Positions 1 through 6,796 are shown, counted from the first letter of the stretch. The stretch: DNA of 8,311 nt from DATAMF01 sp964472565 (GCA_964472565.1 CAYYNB010000225.1:1-8311), one strand, 5' to 3'. Notes: generated from the sequence alone by a model not told the origin. A program made the numbers and translations.

Positions 1-2
1 TC

Positions 3-1310
3 TGGGGCGGGGTGTGGCTGGCGCTGAGCGCCTTGTGTCATGTCACGCAGATCGTGTTTACGGTGTTCCCGCTGCTGCTGTTTTTCGGGTTGTATCTGCT
101 GCTGTGGGATCGTAAACGGCTGTTTCCGCGCGGCGTGACGGCGCGCTATTGGCCCTGGACCAAAGTGATCGGGATGGTGGCGGTAGGGGGGGCGCTGCTG
201 ATCCCGTTTTATGCGCCGTATCTGCTCGCCGATCAGGACGAAGTGAGCGATCTTAGCGAGCCGGGGCGCGTGACCTACAGCACCGATCTGCTGGCGTTTG
301 TCAGTCTGTCCCCATTTGGGCCGCTGGAAGAGGTCGCGCCGGACTATACGCGCGCCGTGTTGGGCACCAATTCGGCGGAGGGCGCGGCGTATCTGGGTGT
401 GATCGCGGTGGGATTGGCGGCGGTGGCGGTGATCAAGCGGCGGCAGGCGCGGGTGTGGGTGGTGGTGGCACTGGGATCGATGGTGCTGGCGCTGGGGCCG
501 CTGCTCAAATGGAAGGATCAGCCTGTCGAACTACGTGTCGAAGAGTGGAAATCTTATGTTACACTGCCCTGGGCGGCGCTGGAACGACTCCCCGTGTTGG
601 AGGCGACACGCTCGCCGGGACGGTTCAACCTGACGACCGGGCTGGCGCTGAGTGCGCTGGCGAGCATGGGCGCGGGGCTGGTGCTCAAGCGCACACCGCG
701 ACGACTGCGCATCCCGGCGGCGGCGGTGATGATGGGCGCGATGCTGGTCGAGTTCCAGTTATTTGATCCGTTTCTGACGGTGGACGCGCGGCAGCCCGAT
801 TATTTCCGCGAACTGGCGAAGCGGGACGACGTGCGCGCGGTGCTGAATATCCCGGTGGACAATAATCTGGTCGCCAAGATGGGGCTGTACCAGCAAACGC
901 TGCATCACCACGCGCTGATCGCGGGGCATGTGCTGCGCCGGACACCCCAGGACCCGGCAGTGCTGGCGATCCTCGATGCGGCGGCGTCCTCGGATGACAC
1001 CCCGATCCGGCGGGCGGACGTGCCGTATCTGCTGTCACAGGCGGGCGCGGACCGGGTGATCGTGCATAAACTGGCGTATTCTGACGCGGGGGCGGTGGTT
1101 GGGCGATTAACGTCCATTTTCGGCGCGCCGGAATTTGAGGACGAACGATACGCGGCGTTTGCCGTGCCGCGTGTGGACGATCCGCCGCTGGAATTTGGAA
1201 TGCCGATCATCGTGGGAACGGATGGCTGGAGTCAGACGGGGGAGCCCGGGGCGTGCCGCGGGGCATTTCTGGCGGCCGCGGGGGAATGGTATGTGTACTG
1301 CGCGGGGTAA
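3..1310 (+). CDS. Multi-pass membrane protein, GT-C glycosyltransferase-like (5'-partial, ends at an in-frame TAA)
   Basis: The reading frame is open from the left edge, so the N-terminus lies outside the window and the GTG at 12 is probably internal. About six hydrophobic segments are visible, near nt 30-105, 160-230, 385-440, 455-510, 625-690 and 710-765, alternating with Arg/Lys-rich turns. The stretch with LALGPLLKW followed by LPVLEATRSPGRFNL and more membrane segments matches, from recall, large Chloroflexota membrane proteins resembling GT-C (PMT/ArnT-type) glycosyltransferases, which act on lipid-linked sugars at the outer face of the membrane. The catalytic N-terminal part is not visible, so no substrate can be named. 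After the last membrane span comes a soluble region (nt 780-1310) that ends in GEWYVYCAG, the first strands of a beta-sandwich. The TAA at 1308-1310 cuts that domain; the same frame continues to 1997 with its remaining strands. The product is probably truncated, or the gene is a recent pseudogene. Membrane-protein call firm, enzyme class tentative. Confidence 0.7.
   Translation, partial: WGGVWLALSALCHVTQIVFTVFPLLLFFGLYLLLWDRKRLFPRGVTARYWPWTKVIGMVAVGGALLIPFYAPYLLADQDEVSDLSEPGRVTYSTDLLAFVSLSPFGPLEEVAPDYTRAVLGTNSAEGAAYLGVIAVGLAAVAVIKRRQARVWVVVALGSMVLALGPLLKWKDQPVELRVEEWKSYVTLPWAALERLPVLEATRSPGRFNLTTGLALSALASMGAGLVLKRTPRRLRIPAAAVMMGAMLVEFQLFDPFLTVDARQPDYFRELAKRDDVRAVLNIPVDNNLVAKMGLYQQTLHHHALIAGHVLRRTPQDPAVLAILDAAASSDDTPIRRADVPYLLSQAGADRVIVHKLAYSDAGAVVGRLTSIFGAPEFEDERYAAFAVPRVDDPPLEFGMPIIVGTDGWSQTGEPGACRGAFLAAAGEWYVYCAG
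1308..1310 (+). other. In-frame TAA splitting one ancestral gene
   Basis: This TAA is in the same frame as the coding sequence on both sides. Translation before it ends GEWYVYCAG. Translation after it resumes at once with QYGDVVLRALPYRTPRRM, which continues a beta-sandwich of the type found at the C-terminus of this membrane-protein family. No frame change is needed to rejoin the parts, so a single base substitution (for example CAA or GAA to TAA) explains it. Recoding of TAA is unlikely, because the exporter ATPase, one permease and the NmrA-like gene all end with TAA. Confidence 0.8.
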
Positions 1311-1322
1311 CAATACGGGGAT

Positions 1323-1997
1323 GTGGTCTTGCGCGCGCTGCCGTACCGGACGCCGCGCCGGATGGCCGTCTACCTGGATGATCACCTGATCGCGGGCGGG
1401 TGGATCGGGCTGGATGATCCGCAGATCGCGGGGTGGCGGGTGCAGGACGGCGCGATCCATATTCCGTTATGGGTGGCGCGGGGCTTCCATACGCTGCGGC
1501 TGGAAGCGCTCGACGGCTGCACCGACTACCCGTTCGCGCTGACGTGCTGGAAGACGCCGGACCTGTCGCCGGACTGCGCGCCCGCCGATCCGCCCGCGTG
1601 TATCAGCGCGGCGTTCGAGCTGCCGACGTGGGAAGCTGCCGAATCGTTACCTGTACCGTATGAAGGGCAGGCGGGAATCAGTTTGCGCGGTTATACCCTC
1701 GCGGTTGAAGACGGGGCGGTGAGCGTGCGGTTATTCTGGGATGGCGCGCGGGATGCGGATTATGCGCTGTTTGTGCATGTATCCGATCCGCAGACGAACG
1801 TGCCCGCCGCGCAGTTCACCGGATTCCCGCCCGTGCCCACCTCTGAATGGGACGGTGATACCCGGTGGGTGAACGATGTGCGGATTGCACTGGATGGATT
1901 GTCCAGCGGGACGTATGCGATCAACGTGGGTTGGTTTCAGCCGGAGACACATGAACAGACTGGCCTGCTGCGGCTGGAGACCATTGTGATCCCGTAG
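1323..1997 (+). CDS. Detached C-terminal beta-sandwich domains of the preceding membrane protein
   Basis: This frame is continuous with the upstream gene and is separated from it only by the TAA at 1308-1310. The first possible start after the stop is GTG at 1323, preceded by a poor GGGG and no convincing Shine-Dalgarno site, so independent translation is doubtful. There is no signal peptide or membrane segment, so an independently made product would stay in the cytoplasm although the domains belong outside. Residues 1 to about 105 form a beta-sandwich with conserved-looking features: PRRMAVYLDD, a DGC, and ACISAAF near its end, with four cysteines. Residues from about 115 to 224 form a second domain (LRGYTLAVEDGAVSVRLFW, YALFVHVSDPQ, GTYAINVGWFQPET). 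From recall this is the common Chloroflexota extracytoplasmic domain that follows GT39-like membrane proteins. Best interpreted as the 3' half of a broken gene; it could also be reached by readthrough. Confidence 0.6.
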   Translation: MVLRALPYRTPRRMAVYLDDHLIAGGWIGLDDPQIAGWRVQDGAIHIPLWVARGFHTLRLEALDGCTDYPFALTCWKTPDLSPDCAPADPPACISAAFELPTWEAAESLPVPYEGQAGISLRGYTLAVEDGAVSVRLFWDGARDADYALFVHVSDPQTNVPAAQFTGFPPVPTSEWDGDTRWVNDVRIALDGLSSGTYAINVGWFQPETHEQTGLLRLETIVIP

Positions 1998-2029
1998 GGA
2001 AGCCGTTGTGCTATTTTTCAGACGCATGT

Positions 2030-2038
2030 TGCTAAAAT
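2030..2038 (+). promoter_or_regulatory. Candidate extended -10 promoter for the secreted-protein gene
   Basis: TGCTAAAAT fits an extended -10 element (TG, one base, then a hexamer matching TATAAT at five of six). No good -35 lies 16-18 bp upstream. Initiation near 2045 would give a leader of about 27 nt ending in the AAGGGG ribosome site at 2061-2066. The promoter near 8272 has the same CTAAAAT core. Confidence 0.4.
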
Positions 2039-2071
2039 CCCCAAGTATCTATTCATCACGAAGGGGAAAAC

Positions 2072-2830
2072 ATGAGTCACAAACTGGTCTACAAGTTGGG
2101 TGTCATCGGGCTGGCGGCGCTGCTGTTGGCGCTCGGATTGGCGGGCGATCATGCGGTGGCACAGGGCGATCCGATCCCGCTGCGTGTGGAGGCGGCGGTC
2201 ACGGGGCAACTGACGGCGGACGCCGACACTGTTGCCTACAGCTTTGTGGTGGCGGAAAGCCTGCGGATGGCGTTTGTCTTCGATGTGATCGAAGGCGATA
2301 TGCAGCCGACACTGGTGGTGCTGGATCAGGATCAATCGACGCCGCTGGGCACAGCCGTCGGTCCGGCGATCAATGGGCTGGTGGTGGAATTCCCGGCGGC
2401 GGGCACGTATTATGTGGGGCTGACGGCGGACAGCGGCACGTCGGCTACTTACCGCCTGATGATCGATGCGGACCCGGCCCAACCGACGAATGCCTTTGTG
2501 GTGCAGTCGTATCTGGCGCGCGGCACAGGGACAAGCTGCGCGGAAACTACCCCCGCGACCAGCTTCACGCCGGAAGAAGATATGGCGGTGTGTTTCGCGC
2601 TGGGACTGGTCGAAGAACCAACGGCGATCAAAGTGATCTGGTGGTCGCCATCGGGTGAAATGGTGATTGAAGAAGAGGGTCAGGTCGATCAAACCAGTAA
2701 CTTTATGCCTTACCTGAGCGGGATTGTGTATCCGGGCACGCCGCTGGAAACCGGGTGGTGGCAGGTCCATATCCTGATCAACGGCGAACTGGCGCATATC
2801 CAGTGGGTGTTGGTGCAGGCGGCGCAGTAG
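2072..2830 (+). CDS. Secreted two-domain protein with PPC-like N-terminal domain, function unknown
   Basis: The ATG at 2072 is set by a strong AAGGGG five bases upstream. The 252-residue product starts with a classic signal peptide: Lys at 4 and 8, a hydrophobic core at about 9-24, and an AVA|Q signal-peptidase I site after residue 30. No lipobox is present, so it should be released or wall-associated. Residues 44-131 look like a bacterial pre-peptidase C-terminal (PPC) type beta-sandwich: TGQLTADADTVAYSF, a QPTLVVLDQD strand, then AGTYYVGLTADSGTSATYRL. Residues 140-252 look like a second all-beta domain, with IKVIWWSPSGEM and a final GWWQVHILINGELAHIQW strand pair; I cannot name this family. 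Cys156 and Cys174 are the only cysteines and could form a disulfide. No protease or other catalytic motif is visible, so a binding or surface role is more likely. It appears monocistronic, separated from the split gene by 74 bp. Confidence 0.8.
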   Translation: MSHKLVYKLGVIGLAALLLALGLAGDHAVAQGDPIPLRVEAAVTGQLTADADTVAYSFVVAESLRMAFVFDVIEGDMQPTLVVLDQDQSTPLGTAVGPAINGLVVEFPAAGTYYVGLTADSGTSATYRLMIDADPAQPTNAFVVQSYLARGTGTSCAETTPATSFTPEEDMAVCFALGLVEEPTAIKVIWWSPSGEMVIEEEGQVDQTSNFMPYLSGIVYPGTPLETGWWQVHILINGELAHIQWVLVQAAQ

Positions 2831-2840
2831 GAATAAAAAT

Positions 2841-2868
2841 GTCGAGGCGATTCATGAATCGCCCCGAC
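2841..2868 (-). terminator. Palindromic terminator for the ABC operon, REP-like
   Basis: The core GGCGATTCATGAATCGCC is a perfect 18-bp palindrome. It extends outward through one A/C mismatch to GTCG and CGAC, giving 14-bp arms over 28 nt. On the minus strand the stem is followed directly by ATTTTTATT, a U-tract, and it lies 14 bp past the last permease stop codon, so it reads as an intrinsic terminator of that operon. On the plus strand no T-tract follows, although the hairpin may still help to end the secreted-protein transcript. Similar GGCGATTC/GAATCGCC palindromes are remembered as dispersed repeats in Chloroflexota genomes, but only one copy is in this window. Confidence 0.7.
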
Positions 2869-2882
2869 CGTATCCATTGTGG

Positions 2883-4271
2883 TTAGCCGCGCAGCAGTTT
2901 AGGGATGTCGCGCAGTTTGGGCGTGTTGCCCATCAGCAGGATATTCACGCGGAAGAGCCGCCCCGACAGCCAGACCACGCCGATCACCGAGATGGTCAGC
3001 AGGACCAGACTCAGGATCAGTTCACCCGCCGGAACATCGACCACCGACGCGCGCATGATCATCGACAGCGGCGCGGTGAAGGGGAAGATGCTGAAGACGC
3101 GGGCCAGCGTGCCGTTCGGTTCTTCGACGAACATCGTCAGGAAGAAGAAGGGCATAGCCGCTGGAAGCGTGACCACCGCCACAAAGTTCTGGCTTTCACG
3201 CATAGAATTGGTGACGGCACCAATCGCCGCCATCAGGCTGCCGAACAGCAGGAAACCCAGCACGAAATAGATCGGCATCACGATCAGCACCTGGGTGCTG
3301 ATTTCGAGATCGCCCAACGATTCGATCACACTGCCCGCCTGACTGCCGATGAAGACGAACGCGCCGATCAGGGTGGCGATTTGCAGAATCGAGAGCGCGC
3401 CCATCGCCAGAATTTTCCCGGTCAGGAGGGGCAGGGGGCGCACCGAGGACAGCATGATCTCGATGATGCGCGACTCTTTTTCCTGCACCACGCTCTGCAT
3501 CAGATAACCGCCGCCCCAGAAAAGGCTCAGCATCATCATGATACCGAAGGCGTAGACCAGCACGAAATTCTGGTTTTCGTTGGATGAATCGGTTGTGCCG
3601 GAGTTGCCCAACTGGTGTTCGGTGATGATCGCCGGTTCGCGCAGGCGCAGATACAGCCGCTCGTAGGTTGCCGGATCGACATCGTAAAGCAGGCTGGACA
3701 GCACGTAACCCTGCATCAGGTTATCGTAATTCTGGCCTTCCATGCTGAAGTTGCTGATATAGACCGAAAGTTTACCGGTTGTCGCGTAGGTGGGATCGAT
3801 GACATACAGCGCCTCGATCAGCCCATCGTCCAGCGCTTTTTCACCGGCGGCCTGCGTGTCGTAGGCATGGACGAGATCGCGCAGGCAGTAGGGCGAGGTG
3901 ATCCGCTTGATCAACTCGGCCCGCTGGTCGCGCTGGTCGCGGGTCAGTTGGCCCAGGCGGAACAGGTCGGCTTCGGCCTGATCAGCGGGGGCGCAGTCGT
4001 TGCCATCCGCTGAATAGGATGCCGGCTGAGGGAAGAGTTTTTCCGGGGTCAGATCGACGTAACCGATGTCACCCTCCGCCGGATTGGTGATCTCCTCGAT
4101 GGCTTTCTGGCCGTCGTCGCTGTCCTCGCTGCCGGTCGCATCCTTGATGGCCTGGTAGCCGAGGAAGGCGGCTATCGCCAGCACCGGCACGCCAAAGGTC
4201 ATAAAGAGATAGGATTTGCTGCGGAACTGCCGCAGAAGTTCATAGAGAAAAACCGTGAACCAGTTCTTCAT
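2883..4271 (-). CDS. ABC-2 type exporter permease, second subunit (NatB/YhaP-like)
   Basis: This 462-residue permease is the distal gene of the exporter operon. After a cytoplasmic N-terminus (ELLRQFRSKSYLFMTFGVP) comes one membrane segment at about 21-41 and a large extracytoplasmic region (about 42-232). Five or more further membrane segments then follow to the C-terminus. The cytoplasmic QEKESRIIEIMLSSVRPLPL (about 263-282) is the conserved coupling-helix region of the ABC-2 family that contacts the ATPase. Cys93 and Cys129 lie in the external loop and may form a disulfide. It is paralogous to the gene upstream: the coupling motif, the FPFTAPLSMIMR segment and the VWLSGRLFRV segment all have counterparts there. 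Its ATG overlaps the upstream stop by four bases (ATGA), indicating translational coupling; AAAGGA lies about 11 bases before the start. Substrate unknown: relatives export sodium, drugs, peptides or lipids. Confidence 0.88.
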   Translation of the reverse strand: MKNWFTVFLYELLRQFRSKSYLFMTFGVPVLAIAAFLGYQAIKDATGSEDSDDGQKAIEEITNPAEGDIGYVDLTPEKLFPQPASYSADGNDCAPADQAEADLFRLGQLTRDQRDQRAELIKRITSPYCLRDLVHAYDTQAAGEKALDDGLIEALYVIDPTYATTGKLSVYISNFSMEGQNYDNLMQGYVLSSLLYDVDPATYERLYLRLREPAIITEHQLGNSGTTDSSNENQNFVLVYAFGIMMMLSLFWGGGYLMQSVVQEKESRIIEIMLSSVRPLPLLTGKILAMGALSILQIATLIGAFVFIGSQAGSVIESLGDLEISTQVLIVMPIYFVLGFLLFGSLMAAIGAVTNSMRESQNFVAVVTLPAAMPFFFLTMFVEEPNGTLARVFSIFPFTAPLSMIMRASVVDVPAGELILSLVLLTISVIGVVWLSGRLFRVNILLMGNTPKLRDIPKLLRG

Positions 4272-5602
4272 AGCCGGAAGAGTCCTTTCTTGCGCTTCTG
4301 CTTGGGCGCGCGGACTTCATCGCTGGCGGTGGTCAGGGTGGTACGCCCTTCACGCAGCGCCTGGATCAACGTGCGAGGAGTCAGCGGTTTGCCATACATC
4401 AACATGCCCAGGCGGAAGACTTTGGCCGACAGCCACATCACCGCCACGACACTTACCACTTGAATCGCCAGACTGGTCACGATTTGCCACAATGGGACGG
4501 TAGTCAGCCCCATACGCATCACCAGCCCGGTAGCCGCTGTCAGCGGGAAGAGGCTGAAAAACACGGGCAGCGCGCTGTCTGGTTGGCTGAAAAAGAGGCT
4601 CGACAGGACCAGCGGCAGCACGGTGACAAAGGTGAAGATTCCGGCGAACTGGCGGCTTTCGGCTTCGGCAGTCACCGCTGCGCCGATGCCCATCATGATC
4701 GACGAGAAGAGCAGGAAATTGATCACAAACAGGCCGAGGATCAGCAGGATGTCGCCGATACGGAAATGCGCGCCCGTGATAAAGGTGCTGGCATCGTCGT
4801 TGAAGGACGCGATGGCAAGGCCCGCCCCACCCCACAGCACGACCTGAGTCAGTGAGAGCGCGCCCAAACCGAGCATTTTGCCCCACAGCAGTTCAATCGG
4901 TTTGATGCTGGTCGCCAGAATTTCCATCAGGCGGTTTTCTTTTTCTTCGACGACGCCACCCATCAAAAACTGGGCGGTGGTGTTGGACGCCATGAAATAG
5001 AGGAAGACGAAGATAAACGGCATCAGAAGGCGGCCTATCAGCGCGGCCTCGTCAATTTCCTCGCCCGTGTCGATGTCGCGCATGGTGATGTCACCCAGGT
5101 CTTCGAGGCGCGCCGGATCGACGACGAGATCCAGATTGGCGTGCTGCGCGGCGATCTGCGTGTGTAAAAAGTCGGTGATCTCGTCTTGCAGCGCCGCCGG
5201 AATATTGCGGGTGGCGTACAGATCGACCTGGCCGGTCATGATGTAGTTGTCCGTCACGACGAAAAAGGCGTCGAATTTGTCCGCTTCCAACTGCTTTTGG
5301 GCGTAGGCTTCGAGCGCCGCGTAATAGGCCGCGTCCGGTTCGGCGGGCACATCGACGCCGGGCTGGGTGAGCGGCTGGTAGTCGCCGGACACTGTCGGAT
5401 CAACCACGCCCGCGCGGTCAATATAATAAATCTGATCCCAGTCGTCCAGATTCGTCTCACGGCCCGCGATTACCTGGATCAGGACAAACATCACGACCAG
5501 GGTAATGGCCGGGACGCCAAACGCCGTGAACAAAAAACTGGGGCGTTTGAAGTTAAACAGATACTCGCGCCGCAGCACGAGCCAGATTTTTTGCCAGGAC
5601 AT
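4268..5602 (-). CDS. ABC-2 type exporter permease, first subunit (NatB/YhaP-like)
   Basis: This 444-residue membrane protein follows the ATPase gene by 15 bp. Its Shine-Dalgarno GGGGAG lies seven bases before the ATG and directly beside the ATPase stop codon. Topology: cytoplasmic LRREYLFNFKRPSFLF, a first membrane segment at about 21-46, a large external domain (about 48-190) containing YYIDRAGVVDP and FFVVTDNYIMTGQVDLYATR, then a cluster of about six membrane segments. VEEKENRLMEILATSIKPIE is the coupling-helix motif of the ABC-2 family. The C-terminal tail is basic (KQKRKKGLFRL), consistent with a cytoplasmic end. Together with the downstream paralogue it should form the two-subunit channel driven by the ATPase. 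Family membership is clear; the transported compound is not evident. Confidence 0.88.
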   Translation of the reverse strand: MSWQKIWLVLRREYLFNFKRPSFLFTAFGVPAITLVVMFVLIQVIAGRETNLDDWDQIYYIDRAGVVDPTVSGDYQPLTQPGVDVPAEPDAAYYAALEAYAQKQLEADKFDAFFVVTDNYIMTGQVDLYATRNIPAALQDEITDFLHTQIAAQHANLDLVVDPARLEDLGDITMRDIDTGEEIDEAALIGRLLMPFIFVFLYFMASNTTAQFLMGGVVEEKENRLMEILATSIKPIELLWGKMLGLGALSLTQVVLWGGAGLAIASFNDDASTFITGAHFRIGDILLILGLFVINFLLFSSIMMGIGAAVTAEAESRQFAGIFTFVTVLPLVLSSLFFSQPDSALPVFFSLFPLTAATGLVMRMGLTTVPLWQIVTSLAIQVVSVVAVMWLSAKVFRLGMLMYGKPLTPRTLIQALREGRTTLTTASDEVRAPKQKRKKGLFRL

Positions 5603-5617
5603 GGTGGTTCTCCCCTT

Positions 5618-6559
5618 TTATCCTGCGTGGTGGTTATTGTTGTTATTGCGGCCCGCGACCTCGATGAAAATTTCATTGAGGCTCGGCACGGCGAGTTCGA
5701 AGCGGCGCACGCGATAATCGGCAGCGGATGCCATTTCGCCCATCACATCGTCGGGGGTGGTGCCGTTGGCCAGATGCAGCAGCATGCCGCGCCCATTTTC
5801 GCCCGGTTCGATAGAGGTGACGCCGCGCAGCGCCGACCAATCGCCTTCGCCTTCGACGATGATCGCGTTTTTGGCATACTGCTCGCGGACTTCATCCACG
5901 CCGCCGTACAGGACGCGCTTGCCGTGATTGATCATCACGAGGCGATTCGCCATTTCTTCGATCTGATTCATCTGGTGGGTGGACATGATGATCGTCACAC
6001 CGTCTTTATTCATCTGGTAGAGCATATCTTTGATCAACTGCGTGTTCACCGGGTCGAGGCCCGAAAACGGTTCGTCAATGATGATCAGATCGGGGTGGTG
6101 CAGCACGGTGGCGAGAATCTGCACTTTTTGCTGCATACCCTTGCTCAGTTCGCTGACCTTGCTGTCGGCGTTATCGGCCAGTTCGATCTGCTTGAGCATC
6201 TCGGTGGCGCGGGTTTGGGCATCATGGCGTTTCATGCCTTTGAGCTGGCCGAGATAGGTCAGCACATCGATCACCTTCACGTTGCGATAGAGGCCGCGTT
6301 CTTCGGGCAGATAGCCGATGCGTTCCAGCTTTTCATCGCTGATCGGGCCACCCAGGACACTGATCGAGCCGGTGTCGGGTTTCAGGATGTCTAAAATCAT
6401 ACGGATGGTGGTCGTCTTGCCCGCCCCGTTAGGGCCGAGCATGCTGAAGATTTCGCCGCGCCGGACCTCGAACGTGAAGTCATTCACAGCCGTAAAGTCG
6501 CCGTAGTGTTTCGTCACATTCTGGACCGAAATGGCGAGATCAGATGAAGAGGCGCTCAT
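5618..6559 (-). CDS. ABC exporter ATP-binding protein with DUF4162-like C-terminus (NatA/YhaQ-like)
   Basis: This is the ATPase of the exporter. I take the ATG at 6559 (313 residues) because AAGGAG at 6567-6572 lies seven bases upstream; a GTG nine codons earlier overlaps that site and is rejected. Motifs in order are Walker A GPNGAGKTT (42-50), the Q-loop region IGYLPEERGLY (81-91), signature LSKGMQQKVQ (138-147), Walker B LIIIDEP (158-164), D-loop SGLDP (166-170) and the H-loop STH (193-195). The glutamine usual in the Q-loop is missing, and the signature is LSKGM rather than LSGGQ. From recall both are normal for the NatA/YhaQ branch, so the enzyme should be active. The region after about 220 (YAKNAIIVEGEGDW onward) fits a DUF4162-type regulatory domain. 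The protein ends in an unusual RNNNNNHHAG tail. It is first in the operon, divergent from the PadR gene, which suggests regulation by that protein or by the drug it senses. Confidence 0.92.
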   Translation of the reverse strand: MSASSSDLAISVQNVTKHYGDFTAVNDFTFEVRRGEIFSMLGPNGAGKTTTIRMILDILKPDTGSISVLGGPISDEKLERIGYLPEERGLYRNVKVIDVLTYLGQLKGMKRHDAQTRATEMLKQIELADNADSKVSELSKGMQQKVQILATVLHHPDLIIIDEPFSGLDPVNTQLIKDMLYQMNKDGVTIIMSTHQMNQIEEMANRLVMINHGKRVLYGGVDEVREQYAKNAIIVEGEGDWSALRGVTSIEPGENGRGMLLHLANGTTPDDVMGEMASAADYRVRRFELAVPSLNEIFIEVAGRNNNNNHHAG

Positions 6560-6667
6560 GTATTTACTCCTTAGAACTAGCCTCACCAGGGACCATTTTC
6601 AAAAACAGATAATGGGGATTTGGTGGCCCACAAACTTATACGCGCAATGCGGTGAATACGATGCGCC

Positions 6668-6687
6668 ATTATACCTGAGTTACAGGT
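6668..6687 (-). promoter_or_regulatory. Candidate ABC-operon -10 box with overlapping ACCTG-N5-CAGGT dyad
   Basis: On the minus strand 6673-6668 reads TATAAT, a perfect -10 hexamer. It overlaps by one base an inverted repeat, ACCTG-AGTTA-CAGGT (6673-6687), placed where a repressor or activator would contact the promoter spacer. No convincing -35 lies 16-18 bp away, so the promoter may be activator-dependent or the match may be chance. A start near 6661 would give a leader of about 100 nt. Confidence 0.4.
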
Positions 6688-6733
6688 GAAAAATAGTGTA
6701 CGTCAGCCCAATTTCAGGTGGATGTCAGCATTC

Positions 6734-6762
6734 TTGACAAATTTCGTTTCCAGACATACGAT
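6734..6762 (+). promoter_or_regulatory. PadR operon promoter
   Basis: A perfect -35 TTGACA (6734-6739) is followed by a 17-bp spacer and a -10 TACGAT (6757-6762), which keeps the most important T, A and final T positions. Transcription would start near 6769, inside the large dyad at 6759-6796, about 40 nt before the PadR start codon. Confidence 0.72.
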
Positions 6763-6796
6763 ATATAAAGATTTATATATAAAAGTTGATATATCG
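6759..6796. promoter_or_regulatory. 38-bp AT-rich dyad, putative PadR operator
   Basis: The arms pair at 16 of 19 positions about a centre between 6777 and 6778. The centre is TTTATATATAAA (perfect, 12 bp) and the ends are CGATATAT and ATATATCG (perfect, 8 bp each). Inside it, ATATATAAA-GA-TTTATATAT is a second perfect 9-bp inverted repeat. It covers the end of the -10 box and the expected start site of the PadR gene, the usual place for an autorepressor site. PadR proteins are dimers that bind AT-rich dyads at their own promoters. The assignment to this PadR is inferred from position. Confidence 0.65.

Noticed and set aside
1308..1316. Programmed stop-codon readthrough signal
   Set aside because: TAA CAA TAC shares only CAA with the CAR-YYA context, and no downstream structure stands out. 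A nonsense mutation or an error is simpler.
2018..2797. Minus-strand frame opposite the secreted-protein gene
   Set aside because: The plus-strand gene has a signal peptide, a good ribosome site and a PPC-like pattern; the reverse frame has none of these.
2877..3587. Plus-strand frame of 236 codons opposite the second permease
   Set aside because: Charged low-complexity translation (His, Gln, Asp, Arg) with no domain or ribosome site, wholly antisense to a clear ABC-2 permease.
5186..6394. Long plus-strand open frame opposite the ATPase and first permease, with a His-rich translation
   Set aside because: It is antisense to two genes with complete ABC motifs, shows no recognisable domain, and its His/Gln/Arg-rich composition is what the reverse frame of GC-rich membrane-protein codons produces.
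6560..6586. GTG start at 6586 extending the ATPase by nine residues
   Set aside because: The added residues would be encoded by the Shine-Dalgarno region (AAGGAG at 6567-6572) that serves the ATG at 6559.
6585..6624. Leader RNA switch or attenuator before the ATPase gene
   Set aside because: Only two short nested pairings (ACCA/TGGT and CCATT/AATGG) with a 13-nt loop and unequal bulges; no terminator-like U-tract, leader peptide or known riboswitch pattern.
6668..6700. MerR-type promoter (dyad in a 19-20 bp spacer)
   Set aside because: The dyad touches the -10 as MerR sites can, but no -35 hexamer exists at 19-20 bp, and no MerR gene is nearby.
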